A DNA stretch of 64,000 nt, taken from assembly GCA_933228675.1 (NCBI GenBank), contig OW121740.1:36403792-36467791 (forward strand). The letters are read 5' to 3'. The DNA is from Stomorhina lunata (taxonomy: Eukaryota; Arthropoda; Insecta; Diptera; Rhiniidae). The position numbers and the translations under genes were made by a program. Position 1 is the stretch's first letter, and each line of letters begins with the position of its first letter. Below, in pieces: positions 10,735 through 21,419 of this stretch. The notes beneath the pieces were generated by a model. The model worked only from the letters and a program-made list of their open reading frames with translations. It was not told the origin of the DNA and did no database searches.

Positions 10735-10935
10735 AAGTTGTTTTAAAGCCTTTTATTCTACAGCCTATTTTATTTCTTGTACATCGACGTTATAGATGTT
10801 ATAGAAATTGATACTTAAAGAAGATTTATGTTGCAGTGACTGGGTTCGATCTCATGCCAATTTGTTGTGTTCGTGCATAGTAGTCGAGGTGCTAACGAAC
10901 TAAATTACAGTACTCTCGTAATATATATCTGTGGC
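10735..10935 (-). mobile_element. SINE-2-like tRNA-derived repeat, copy 1
   Basis: Read on the minus strand it starts with a tRNA-like A-box region (TAATTTAGTTCGTTAGCACC) and has a B-box-like GATCGAACC further on. The same module is at about 32540..32730, also minus. Ends are not defined. Confidence 0.5.
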
Positions 10936-11682
10936 AATAAATAATAATGGTTTAAGTCGAAATTTCGTGTTTTGAGATATTAATTTTTTTGTCTAAAAGG
11001 ATTAAGGGAACTTTATTCCATATCCTTACTGTACGGCTAAAAACGAATTCAACTGGCCAGTATAATGCAAAGGAATGTGCCCTGGCTGAAATACGTGTAC
11101 AAACATACGGCTTTCAGGAACAAGATTCCAAATTTTGTTAGAACACTTGTCACTGTATTATCGATAGAACAGTGAAACCAAGCCCACATTGCGACGATGT
11201 TCAAGTGAATCAAGAAAGTGAGCTACTATAGTGTTACCTTCGCTCTCTTGAATGCGGTCGAGAAGATCCAAAATAGACTTTGAAGAACCGGTCCATACAT
11301 TAGAGTTGTATTCCATTTTAGGACGGACATAGGTGGTATTAATAGTGAGGATTTTAGATGGAGTGAAGTACATCTTACGCCGCTTTAAAAATCGGAGACA
11401 TCGCACTGTAGTTTCATGCCTAGAAAAGTTTATGAACCCGCAATATTTCGGGCATTAAAATCGGCCCTATTATCACGATCCCATTTAGAAATAATGGTTA
11501 AGTCTGAATTCTTCATTCATTTATTCGTTCGGACATGCTTGGCCTACAATTAAATGAATACGAGTGACAAATGTTGCTGTCATCTACAAAAAAGTATAAA
11601 GGATTTGAAATTTGACACAGAAGGTCGTTTATAAAGTTAAGAAAAAGACTACGAGTAAGAACAGAGGCTTGGGATGTAATAG

Positions 11683-12120
11683 GATGCAGCTGTTGCCTAG
11701 CGTCTCCAGCTACCAGGTAAGAATTGTATCCAATTCCTACTCTTACCTTCTCGTGGTAACCTGAGCAACCTAGTTGATGATGCGGTAAACACACCGCGTG
11801 GGATTCTGAGTCAGGGCTAATATAAGAGGAAATTATCTAAGAGCCATTCCAACGAATTTAGTCTAAGGGTCTGAGATAAGTGTACTTGGTAAAATATGAA
11901 AATGCAGCGTCTGTTCAACATGTTAGTTGCAGCTGGGGCGTCTGTCTCGGATCGAGCTCGCTATACGAACTTACGATGTTTTAAGCATGACAAGAAACAA
12001 CATTACAGAATATATTACTTGAAGGGGTAATCATGTGATAAATCCCCTGCTACGGCAGCACCTACAATGATTTTGGAGGTGCCTAATCTATGCAAGAACA
12101 TTATGATAAATAAAACCATG
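11683..12120 (+). mobile_element. R560 non-autonomous repeat, copy 1, inserted in the RT relic
   Basis: About 440 bp alignable throughout to the reverse complement of 44339..44870, starting near GATGCAGCTGTTGCCT and ending near GAGGTCCTATAATGACTC, the degenerate version of the tail seen at 44342 and 53341. It interrupts the RT relic just before ASVLTRSLF. No protein is encoded. Confidence 0.7.
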
Positions 12121-12859
12121 AGGTCCTATAATGACTCGTATAGTGCGATCTCTGAGGAAGCTCGATGTAAATTGAGCTTCCAGACCCTTAGAAGTGCTCC
12201 GTGCCCCAGTTTATCGCCTTGGAAATATCCAGAGCCACAACTTTACTTACGCCAAAACTGTGTATTGATTGACACCACTTTGCCGATAGGAAGGCAAGTC
12301 TCTCCTAGAGCGTCCCCTTCGAAATCCATGCTGGCGGTCGCTTAGTAGTTTGTTAGATTCCACAAATTTAACAAGATGGTGGTTCACCATACTCTCCATA
12401 ACTTTGGGGAGTGCAGAACAAATTGCTATTGGACGATTGTTTTCAGGGTTAATAGCCTCACCCTTTTTGAGGATTGGCGTAACATTAGCAGCCTTCCAAC
12501 ATCGAGGAAATTAACCGACATGGTACAAGGTGCAGAAGATGTTAGCTAATGGACGCGCAAACTTTAAGACTAGTGCTGGAATACCAACCGGCAGTGGAGA
12601 TTTGTTTATATTGAGATCCACTAAACATAGTCACAGATACTCTGTCGAGTTTGGGCAGATGCTGAGTATTTACTTTCCGGCAAGCGAGAGTTACTTGCGA
12701 ATAATTCAGATAAAAGGCTAGTTCTATCTAGCGGGTCTGAGAATGTTTTACCATCCTTTAAAAGAGAACAAACTGTATAACTAGCTCGTTTAACGAACAA
12801 GCAGAAACTCTTACTGCCCCGAGGAACAGCAAGAATTTTAGTACGAAGCTCTTTCACTT

Positions 12860-13171
12860 GTGAACCGCCGTAGTATAGCAGGTTAGTCATCCGCCTAGCA
12901 TACCAGAGGTCCCAAGTTAGATCTCCAGCCAGACCCACTTGAAAAAAATAAATTTTCAAAAAAGCGGCGGTTCAACTCATAACTCAGCTAGCCACTGGGT
13001 ATTGAGTATTAAGCTATGTAAAAATTCTCTAACTAATGCATTTGCCGTTCGGAGCCAGAGTTAAAACGTAGGCTCCTTTTAATGAGTCTAAAACTAAAAT
13101 CGGATGCAGCTCATTGTCTAAGAGAAGTACTCCTTGTTCCAATGGGAATATTGTCGGGGAATTGTATATAT
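12860..13171 (+). mobile_element. SINE-1 (tRNA-derived), full copy
   Basis: Begins TGAACCGCCGTAGTATAGCA with an A-box-like region (AGCAGGTTAGTCATCCGCC) and a degenerate B box (AAGTTAGATCTCC). A second body half follows (GCGGCGGTTCAACTC onward), then a short ATAT tail. Target-site duplication AGCTCTTTCACTT at 12847..12859 and AGCTTTTTCACTT at 13172..13184 (one mismatch). It sits inside the non-LTR relic. Confidence 0.88.
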
Positions 13172-13395
13172 AGCTTTTTCACTTCCTAATACTTTGGCAA
13201 ATGTACGTCTTGTCTGTTTGCGTTGCTATCCCGGAATCTGACTGCATGTTTGTACGTCTAATTGAACCAAGTTTTCATCTTAGGTTTAATCGAAATTTTT
13301 TTCACTGGCATGAACATTTTTATTCCCAGCTTAATAACACTGGAGACAATTTCAGCCGAGGCACAAACAGTATTGACGAAGAAACGTAATTTCTA

Positions 13396-13734
13396 GTTGA
13401 AGAGCCTATAAAATTCGTTGAGTTCACAAAAAATCCCAGAGATGATTAATTGAGGGTTTTGGTATCTTATTTACCGAATTAGTATTTTTTATTTAATAAA
13501 AGTTATAATTAAAACTATTTTTAAAATTAACATTTACCCTCTAATTCATAAACCAATTACAAAATTATCAAAGGCTTATTGTAGGAATTTTGTATGGAAA
13601 ATTCGAACTATAAGCTTGCCATAGTCTTATATGTTGATTATAAATTAGGGATTTAATCTCTTGCTGTTGAAAATTTCCTCAGCTTCAAAAGCTTTCTCGA
13701 CTTTTATCACATTCAACATTTCTACGGCTTCATC
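13396..13734. other. 3' flank of takeout B
   Basis: No gene. The part near 13460-13540 aligns with the region downstream of takeout A. TTTATT at about 13488..13493 is the equivalent possible polyadenylation signal on the minus strand. Confidence 0.5.
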
Positions 13735-14633
13735 TCAATCAGTATAGAATTCCTCAAGAGGTATATCTTTCAGTGAGTCATTAATTAGTTGAATCATAAA
13801 TTGTTTATTTGCATTTTTAATGCCCTCGTACAATTCAGCCCAAACATCCTGCCAATTTTCATTGATGACTTCATTGATCGTGGCACTCAATTCGGGATTA
13901 CCATTGAAAGCATTCGCGAAATTTACATGCATACTGAAAATGAATCAAATTATAGTATTTGAATATTCTGAAATAAGTAAAATATTTTTGAAAATCCAAT
14001 ACTCACTGGGTGGGTTCAATAGTCATCTTAAGTTTCTTAAGTACGGCATAAGTTTTACCGTCGCGCTCTTCATGACCAAACAAACCGCGTAACTTAAATG
14101 TTATATTTCTATATTCAATATCTCCAAATCCTTCTCCTTTAAGCGGTAAAACCAATATTTTTCCATCCATCTTGTAATCACCTTTTAATCGTAGAATAGG
14201 CACAAATAAATCGGCTTCGGCTTTGGTCAAGTTCTTAGTAAAACCTGTGATACGTAAAGCTTTAGTCTTTTCAATACCGTATATCGAGCATTTAATGAAT
14301 TCAAAATTAATGTTTATGGGTGAATTGGGATCTGCTTTGCCAATTTTTATATTTGTCAAATTCAAAACATTAAATTGGGGTATACTATATTTGATGCTAC
14401 CTTCAGGATAGCTATGTAGTAATTGTGCTAAAGCTTTTGCCACACATTTATCGTTGTCGGTGGAGGGACATTTCTCGACTTCGGGCGCTGTAAAGGAGTT
14501 TAAGTTTAAAATTGGAAGGTTTTAATATTTCGTCATATATATTTTTTTTTAAGTACTTACGTATACTGCCATAGGCAAAATTTATGATTGCTACTATTAG
14601 TGTAATTTTGAATAGCATATTTTGGAGTCCCAT
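13735..14633 (-). CDS. Takeout-like / JHBP-family secreted protein B, 250 aa
   Basis: Exons 14561..14633, 14007..14487 and 13735..13933 on the minus strand, with the same exon lengths (73, 481, 199 nt) and phases as takeout A. Donors are C|GTAAGT and CA|GTGAGT; acceptors are TTTACAG and TTTTCAG. Residues 1-22 form a signal peptide, then PPEVEKCPSTDNDKC carries the conserved cysteine pair. From about residue 68 to the end of exon 2 only two or three residues differ from A, while exon 1, the 5' part of exon 2 and exon 3 differ much more (13 of 65 residues in exon 3). A secreted hydrophobic-ligand carrier is the family expectation; specificity is unknown. It lies 370 bp from the third 31-bp satellite array on its 5' side. 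All splice sites and the reading frame are intact, so it looks functional. Confidence 0.93.
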
Positions 14634-15007
14634 GATAATTTTCTATAGCTTATTGAAAAAATTTAATGTTTATCTCTTGACCCAGCTGAAGCTTTTGTTT
14701 TCAAATGTGTCCTAACTCCAGCTTTTTATTAGATTCTTAATTCTCATAAAAAGTTTAAAAGAAATTAAAATCGTTTAAGCTATTTAAATGTGTATTATAA
14801 AATATAAATTATGCATAAATATTATGTATATCTAATTAACTGATTTAATAAGAACTTTAATAAGTATCTATTTAAAAGCCAATTGGAAATTTATTTCCGG
14901 GTTGAAAATGCACTAAGAAATATTTATCTTATGTGCATTTAGATATTGTAATAAACAATTGTATATATCACCACAGCACCGATATTGGACCTGTTTGTGT
15001 ACATTCA
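14634..15007. other. 5' flank of takeout B
   Basis: Aligns with the 5' flank of takeout A for about 200 bp, including a TATA-like AATAAAAAG at about 14722..14730 (minus strand). No other feature seen. Confidence 0.55.
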
Positions 15008-15627
15008 CCAGTGCCTAAGTTTTCTATAGAAAAATTGGCAATCGCCTAAGTTTTTTATAGAAAAATTGGCGATCGCCTAAGTTTTCTATAGAAAAATTGG
15101 CGATCGCCTAAGTTTTCTATAGAAAAATTGGCGATCGCCTAAGTTTTCTATAGAAAAATTGGCGATCGCCTAAGTTTTCTATAGAAAAATTGGCGATCGC
15201 CTAAGTTTTCTATAGAAAAATTGGCGATCGCCTAAGTTTTCTATAGAAAAATTGGCGATCGCCTAAGTTTTCTATAGAAAAATTGGCGATCGCCTAAGTT
15301 TTCTATAGAAAAATTGGCGATCGCCTAAGTTTTTTATAGAAAAATTGGCGATCGCCTAAGTTTTCTATAGAAAAATTGGCGATCGTCTAAGTTTTCTCTA
15401 GAAAAATTGGCGAACGCCTAAGTTTTCTATGGAAAAATTGGCGATCGCCTAAGTTTTCTATAGAAAAATTGGCGATAGCCTAAGCTTTCCATAGAAAAAT
15501 TGGCGATCGCCTAAGTTTTTTATAGAAAAATTGGCGATCGCCTAAGTTTTCTATAGAAAAATTGGCGATCGTCTAAGTTTTCTATAGAAAAATTGGCGAA
15601 CGCCTAAGTTTTCTATAGAAAAATTCG
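15008..15627 (+). repeat. 31-bp palindromic satellite, array 3 (about 20 units)
   Basis: Same unit and orientation as arrays 1 and 2, almost all with the TAAG link and the CTATAG core. Scattered single-base variants occur near 15390-15500. Begins and ends abruptly. Confidence 0.96.
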
Positions 15628-16144
15628 CCAACCTTGGCCTTAAGGTAAGCTCAAAGTTATAGTTCCATTTTCAGAGTTTGTTTATAGTAAGTCAGAAGGG
15701 AAAAGTGAAAATTCTTCACGTAAGATTTTATTAACAATGGAAACAGGGAAAAGTTTAAAAATACACTTCCTGATAGTATTTTAAAATGGTATTTCCTAGT
15801 GGGTTTCTCATTAAAATAAAAACGTTTATAATTCAGATTAACTAAACAAAAGGTAGCAATTGTCCAATTACTATTGAACAATCATTATGTAAAGAGCACC
15901 CAGTTAACACTGTTTCCAATAGAAACTAGGTAAACTTATCATATGATAAAAAAAAGTTGTATGACAAGAATTATTCCAAAACCTTAAATTTAAGCTTATA
16001 AAGAAAAACATAAGTCATCATTTGATTTTCCTTTTTTCTAAAGGCAGTTAACTCTTGTTCAGAACCCATGTAGGTCTTAGATCTTAAGAAATATTAGATT
16101 ACCAAAGGACCCTTTTATGATCATCTAAACATTGAACTTTAAAT
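15628..16144. other. Intergenic DNA, no gene seen
   Basis: AT-rich; a 74-codon minus-strand frame at 15657..15881 has no recognisable motif and is probably chance. Confidence 0.5.
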
Positions 16145-17069
16145 TTATATTGTGACCAGGCGGCCAATTCTGTTCTCCAAAACGCGAAATAACACGACCG
16201 AAAAATGACTGATGTAGCAATTGAATTGTTTCCCTGGCTGTATGACATGTGATGCCGTCTTGTTGAAACCATATGCCCTCCACATTCATTTCTTCAATTA
16301 TAGGCAAGAAAAAACTGGTTATCATTTCACGATACTGATCACCATTGACTGTTTGAGCTTGATCTGCCTCATTTTCATAAAAAAAAGGTCCAATGATTCC
16401 TCCAGCCCAAAAACCACACCACACAGTGACACGTTGAGGATGAATTTGCTTCTCGTGAATCACTCGAGAATTTTCCTCACCCCAAAAGCGACCATTCTGC
16501 CTATTGACGAAGCCATCAAGATGGAAATCGTCACATAAAAATGCAAAATCAGCATTTTCATGTTGTCTCTCCAATACCCAATTAACGAACTTCCTTCGCA
16601 GTCTATGGTCATCTGACTTCAGTTCCTGAGTCAATTGAACTTCATGAAGATGCAAATTTTTCGTCAAAATTCGCTGCATAGTGGATTTGGAGACACCAAT
16701 TTGCTGAGCTCGGTGTCGAATTGAGGTGGATGGAGTTTGAGCGACATCATCACGTACAGCTGCGACATTTTCGGTCGATCGACCTGGTCGAAGGCGCATC
16801 GTGTCTTTACAGACCCAGTTTCGGCAAATTTATCCATTAAACTCTTTACAGTTGACTCTTTTGGAGCAATATTGTGACCCCAAATTGATCGCAATTTGCG
16901 AACTGTACCCGCAAAACTTTCACCATTTTGGTATAACAATTTCACAATGAGAATGCGTTGTTCAGAAGAAGGTACGCTACTAGCAAACAATAACAATTGT
17001 TCAAATGTCAAACAATGACTCTTCGAATCGGGCCAAATTTAAAAATTGCGTTCTAGTTGGAACACACTT
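16145..17069 (-). mobile_element. Mariner-like element Tm1, copy a (3'-truncated)
   Basis: The right end has the same terminus as copy b: GTGTTCCAACTAGAACGCAA read inwards, next to TA at 17070..17071. The opposite end is missing: homology stops just after the NWPP motif near 16150, so the third catalytic Asp and the 3' terminal repeat are lost. Confidence 0.82.
16150..17011 (-). pseudogene. Mariner-like transposase relic (Tm1a)
   Basis: Two overlapping frames: the N-terminal HTH part (VKLLYQNGESFAGTVRKLRS) and, after a frameshift near 16795, the second HTH and catalytic part (STSIRHRAQQIGVSKSTMQR). RVTVWCGFWAGGIIGPFF and WFQQDG with the second catalytic Asp are present. The segment carrying the first catalytic Asp (SDEVHF in copy b) is deleted and reads FLCDDFHLDG. 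The protein ends right after EQNWPP. It is clearly inactive. Family: Tc1/mariner (IS630) superfamily, by the DGxTCHTA and WPP motifs. Confidence 0.82.
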
Positions 17070-17124
17070 TAGGTATCATAACTTGGCATAATAACTGAAG
17101 GTACTTTTTGAAAAAAAAGTACAT

Positions 17125-17480
17125 TTAAGAAATGACGATATGTGTAGATGGTGCAGCGAAGAAGAAGAAGAAGATATATACCACTTCCTTTGTCAATGTG
17201 TTGCGCTTTTTAACAATCGATTTAAATGTTTTGATTCTTACTTTTTTCAGAATTTAGAAGATCTAAGGAACGTGCATCCTCTAAAGCTGATAAAATATAT
17301 CAAATTGTCGAAGCTTTATGTGAACTGATAAAGGAAAAAAAATTGTGCTAATTGTTGGTAATGCTTCTGGATATAAAGCTACTAAATCGAGGATGCACTA
17401 TGGATCAATACCCACGGTCTTGTGCATAATCTCACAGTTTTCTGTGAGGTCCTCTTATCTAATATAATCTAAAGACCCAA
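17125..17480 (+). pseudogene. C-terminal fragment of a LOA/I-type non-LTR element
   Basis: The frame 17140..17328 reads CRWCSEEEEEDIYHFLCQC, a CxxC...H...C knuckle very like CRSCHNAEEEETISHFLCHC of the LOA-like element at 33583. Only the last 60 or so codons and a presumed 3' UTR to about 17480 remain. It was probably 5'-truncated at insertion. Confidence 0.6.
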
Positions 17481-17514
17481 TGTTGTATGTTAACACACAA
17501 ACGCGTCACTGGTC

Positions 17515-17665
17515 ATGTTGCTTCATCCGTAATTATCGGTGGTGGAAATCAGTAATTTCTGGTGTTCTGGATATTAACATTTGTTCGTTGGACTAAACAC
17601 GTCTTCCAAGTGTCAAAAGAAGTGAAAGACATACTTCACTCCAACTGATCTCCTTGTGCCACCTA
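17515..17665 (+). pseudogene. Small non-LTR RT fragment
   Basis: Nucleotide similarity to 24300-24430 (the GTTCTGGATATTAACATTTG region and the CAAGTGTCAAAAG stretch), the segment just before the IRPKMEY-type motif in the RT relics. No frame survives. Confidence 0.45.
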
Positions 17666-18446
17666 TTAAAAAGTATTATTTAAGTATTCTTTCTATACGC
17701 TACAAATGGAAATGGTGTAAAACAAAAATGAATATAATTGATTTAACTACCTATAAGTACTTTCTGCCTTCATTTAAAAAAGGTAATTAAAAACTTAACG
17801 TGTTAAACTGTCGGTATGACAATTACATATTGTTAAATTAGCCATGTTCATTTATCTTTTAACTAAAAAACTACATTAGCCTCATATTGTTACCATAAGG
17901 CACTAGAACTTTAAACCCCTAATTCATAAACGAAAAAGATAGCTAAGATAAGCTTATTATTCAGAATTCCTACTTAAAGACTGATAATTTTATAATTCGT
18001 TTACGAATTTGGGGGTAATTTTGTAAATTTACATATATCTCGTACTAACCCTTTAAATTCGGGCATTTTTCGTAAATTCTATCTTTTTGGCGTCACCTTT
18101 CGAATTTCTAGAGTATGTAAGCACTTTACTATCAATAACTGGTACAAATTAGTAAAAAGCTTTTACTAATTTGTGTAGTTTGTTATGAACACAGCTATTG
18201 TCAAATTAATTTTTTTAAAATTTATGTATATCCAACACGTTTCGCTATTAAAATCGAAAGAAATTGATTTAAATCCATGTAACCTACACGTGGTTCTATT
18301 TTTATAGGATTAACAATGTAAGTCTTAACCCATTTTTTACCACTGCTCCAATTAGGTAAAAAACTTATATTTTTTTTTATTTTATTCAAAAGTCATGGCA
18401 AAAAACCCAAATGCAAACACCTATACGTGATAATATACCAAAAGAG
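17666..18446. other. Intergenic DNA, no gene seen
   Basis: AT-rich sequence without convincing frames, RNA genes or element ends. Confidence 0.5.
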
Positions 18447-18835
18447 GACACGTGACTCCCAGTTTTGGCCACACTCATCCTCATTTTTGTTAGGGGCCCC
18501 TAAAGATTTGAGTCCTCAGTTTAATTTTAGCAAAAAGTGATCATTTTCTCAGACTCATATCTTGCAAACCGTTCGGAATTTTGATTTATTCTTTGAGGCA
18601 AAGTTGTAGCTCTTGTCATAAGGAACAAAAACAAAGAAAATCGGAAAAACTTCTTTGTTCTTTATGACAAGAGCTACAACTTTGCCTCAAAGAGTAAATC
18701 AAAATTCCGAACGGTTTGCATGATATGAGCCTGAGAATATAATTACTTTTTTGGAAAATGACACCGAAGCCCCAAATCTTTGGGGACCCCTAAAAAAGGA
18801 GGATGAGTTTGGGTAAAACTGAAAGACACCAGAAA
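18447..18835. repeat. Long inverted repeat (foldback), about 390 bp
   Basis: Inner arms 18549..18630 and 18655..18736 are about 82 bp each and nearly perfectly complementary around a 24-nt loop (for example GTTGTAGCTCTTGTCATAAG against its complement). Weaker complementarity extends outward to about 18447 and 18835, with AGGGGCCCCTAAAG facing CTTTGGGGACCCCT. No coding potential. It could be a foldback MITE or a source of hairpin RNA. Confidence 0.85.
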
Positions 18836-18879
18836 ATGGGCTTTTAGAGAATTACATGGATGGATCTAAGTCAGCGTTT

Positions 18880-19620
18880 TCATAGCGTTCTTTGAGAAAA
18901 GAATTGCTTTCAAGCTATTGAATCATTGCTCAGGTAAAAGAAACCTTTCCTCAACTTGGCTATCGTGTTTGCTGAGAATCGACCACAGGGCAGCAATGTG
19001 GACGACTTTGCTAACCCAGAACGAAACTTGGATATAACACATCGGAGACCAAACCACAACTGTCAGTAAAAGTAGGTGTCTCGGGGTCAATCACCGCAAA
19101 TGAAGGCAAAGTTGAGTTTGTCAGATAATAAAATCATGGTAACTGTTACTTTGAACCGCCGTGATGTAGCAGGTTAGTCATCCACCTAGCATACCAGAGG
19201 TCCCAAGTTCGACCCCCGGCCAGACCCATTTGAAGAAATAAATTTAAAAAAAAAGCGGCGGTTCACCTCATAGCTCAGCTAGCCACTGGTTATCGAGTAT
19301 TAGGCTATGAAAAACTTCTCTAACTAATGCGTTTGCCGTTCGAAGCCGGAGTTAAAACGTAGGTCCCTTTCAATGAGTCTAAAAATAGAATCGGATGCAG
19401 CTCATTATCTGAGAGAAGTGCCCTCTGTTCCAAATAGAATAACCGTTACTTGGGGATGCACGGGGTATAATCCACATTGACTTACTTCAAAAGGAGAAAA
19501 CAATCAAAGAATTTGGGGTGTTTCACTCAAACTGTACAAACAAAGGAGATATCGAAATTCTGGGTGCCCAGTTAAGGTCTCTAAATCTAAAACAATTAAA
19601 ATAATTCACGAAATTGCGTA
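18880..19620 (+). pseudogene. Mariner transposase relic, interrupted by a SINE
   Basis: Before the SINE, 18890-19139 reads fragments such as NETWI (the DETW box of mariner). After it, 19455-19510 reads RGIIHIDLLQKEKTI, the block that follows DETW in mariner transposases. Stops and frameshifts are frequent. The SINE at 19152..19439 splits the two parts. Confidence 0.6.
19152..19439 (+). mobile_element. SINE-1 (tRNA-derived) within a mariner relic
   Basis: Starts TGAACCGCCGTGATGTAGCA with B-box-like AAGTTCGACCCCC. Flanked by TAACTGTTACTT at 19140..19151 and TAACCGTTACTT at 19440..19451, a 12-bp duplication with one mismatch. Confidence 0.9.
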
Positions 19621-19639
19621 AAGCCGATCGGAAAATACA

Positions 19640-20065
19640 AATGAGGGAGATTGTGGAAGCCTAAGACATCTCACATCTTTCAGTGGTTTCTATTTTGAAT
19701 TATCACATGGGTAAAAGAAAGCTTTTCTGCAAGATGGGTGACGCTTTTGCTGGCAGTCGACCACAAACGCAACCCTGTGACAACTTTGCAGTCTAGCAAA
19801 TGAACTAATTGGGTAATCAAGGACGAAACGTGGATTCAAATGACACATCAGAGACCAAACAGCGTTTAAAAAGTGGGTTCCTAAAAAATAATGTCGACCG
19901 GTACCGAGGAATGCACGTAGTATAATCCAAATAAACTACCTTTAAAAGGTAAAAACAATCGATGTGTTGGGATGTGGCGGACTTGTAGTGAGCTAACTTG
20001 TGCTGAGCAACTATAAAAATAGGGGTTAGGACCTCGAGATAGTAACCGACTCCTAGAAAAAACAA
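19640..20065 (+). pseudogene. Second mariner transposase relic
   Basis: The plus strand reads DETWIQMTHQRPNS at about 19824-19865 (the first catalytic Asp region of mariner). Further on it reads RSIIQINYL and VKTID, matching the GII.IDYL.KGKTI block. It overlaps in homology with the relic at 18880..19620, so these are two copies of one element in tandem. Multiple stops; dead. Confidence 0.6.
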
Positions 20066-20069
20066 TTAC

Positions 20070-20204
20070 TATTCGATGAAAAGACCAAGTAGGTAAAGTT
20101 TTTTAAAACTTGGCCTACGAAATTGGAAAATATGCGCACAAGAGAAGAGATAAGAGCATGGAATTCTAAAATATGCTCGGCCTTTGAACTAAACAGGTTG
20201 TAAA
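20070..20204 (-). repeat. Dispersed repeat fragment, second copy
   Basis: Similar to 58690..58860 in the same orientation and to 6330..6505 inverted (ATGGAATTCTAAAATATG core). Ends at the TA where Tm1b is inserted. Confidence 0.5.
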
Positions 20205-20206
20205 TA

Positions 20207-21416
20207 AAGGGTGTCCCAAATAGAACGCAATTTTTAAATTTTAAACACAGATATTTAAAAAAAATCGTGAAACTTTATTATATCGTAAAGTAGACAGAAT
20301 GAGGTTATGTATGGAACAAGATATCGTGCGGCTTTGCTGGCACACACGCTATCTTTTAATGAAATTTTCAATGACCTTTTTGCATAAATGCTGCGGTATT
20401 TCATTAATGCAGCGTCCAATTTTCTCTTTTAAGGCTTGAGTCGTCGTCGGCTTATTCGCGTAAACCATCGAAGCGAAATAACACAACCGGGAAATGACTG
20501 ATGTAGCAATTGAATTGATTCTCTGGCTGTATGACATGTGGCGCCGTCTTGTTGAAACCACATGCCCTCCACATTCATTTCTTCAATTATAGATAAGAAA
20601 AAACTGGTTATCATTTCACGATACCGAACACCATTGACTGTTTGCGCTTGACCTACCTCATTTTCACAAAAAAAAAGGTCCAATGATTCCTCCAGCCCAA
20701 AAACCACACCACACAGTGACACGTTGAGGATGCATTTGCTTCTCGTGAATCACTCGATGCGACAATCGACTCACCCCAAATGCGACAATTCTACCTATTG
20801 ACGAAGCCATCAAGATGGAAATGGACCTCGTCACTTAAGATAATTTTATCAGCATCAGCATTTTCATGTTGTCTCTCCAATATCCAATTAACGAACTCCC
20901 TTCGCTGTCCATGGTCATCTGGCTTCAGTTCCTGAGTCAATTGAACTTTGTATACATTAAGATGCAAATCTTTCGTCAAAATTCGCTGCATAGTGGATTC
21001 AGAGACACCAATTTGCTGAGCTCGGTGTCGAATTGAGGTGGATGGAGTTTGAGCGACATCATCACGTACAGCTGCTACATTTTCGGTCGATCGACCTGGT
21101 CGAAGGCGTATTGTTTTCTTAACATCACTAACAGATCCTGTTTCGGCAAATTTATCGATTAATCTCTTTACAGTTGACTCTTTTGGAGCCTTATTGTGAC
21201 GCCAAATTGATCGCAATTTGCGAACTGTAACCGCAAAACTTTCACCATTCTGGTAAAACAATTTCACAATGAGATTGCGTTTTTCATTCGTGTAGCGCTC
21301 CATTTTTACTAACCTCGTTCCGTCTACTAGCACACAATAACAATTGTTCAAATGTCAAACAATGACACTTCGAGTCGCGCCAAATTTAAAAATTGCGTTC
21401 TAGTTGGGACACACTT
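20207..21416 (-). mobile_element. Mariner-like element Tm1, copy b (both ends present)
   Basis: TA dinucleotides at 20205..20206 and 21417..21418 flank 1210 bp. Terminal inverted repeats of about 30 bp begin AAGGGTGTCCCAAATAGAAC on the left and AAGTGTGTCCCAACTAGAAC on the right strand. The minus-strand transposase inside is broken, so the copy is non-autonomous. Confidence 0.9.
20349..21303 (-). pseudogene. Mariner-like transposase pseudogene (Tm1b)
   Basis: Start at ATG 21303 (MERYTNEKRNLIVKLFYQNG), an HTH resembling those of SETMAR-like transposases. A second HTH (STSIRHRAQQIGVSESTMQR) and the first catalytic Asp (ILSDEVHFHLDG) follow. A TAG at 20791 replaces the Gln of FVNRQN, frameshifts follow in the next 80 bp and at the poly-T near 20672, then WFQQDGATCHTA with the second Asp is intact. 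About 35 codons that should contain the third Asp (TPLD in relatives) are deleted at about 20478. The C-terminus (VYANKPTTTQALKE...IENFIKR) remains. Not functional. Confidence 0.87.
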
Positions 21417-21419
21417 TAT

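Larger units (their letters stand above)
11150..13395 (-). pseudogene. Dead non-LTR retrotransposon (RT domain), with two later insertions
   Basis: The minus strand read in several frames gives successive parts of one reverse transcriptase. The endonuclease-RT linker (MKTWFN, HAVRFRDSNA) is at 13390-13200. Then come NPENNRPIAICSALPKVME and LLSDRQHGFRRGR at about 12450-12300, VVALDISKA near 12220, ASVLTRSLFLNFINDLL near 11650 with an FVDDS active-site box (usually FADDS) at about 11580, and YVRPKMEYNSNVW with LEHRRNVGLVSLFYR at 11160-11340. Stops and frameshifts are many. The C-terminal pattern is like Jockey/CR1-group elements without RNase H. It is broken by a SINE (12860..13171) and by another repeat (11683..12120), both therefore younger. 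Related fragments lie at 17515..17665 and 24230..24935 on the plus strand. Confidence 0.8.

Noticed and set aside
12067..12345. 92-codon plus-strand protein
   Set aside because: Lies antisense to the RT relic and across the R560 boundary; no motif of its own.
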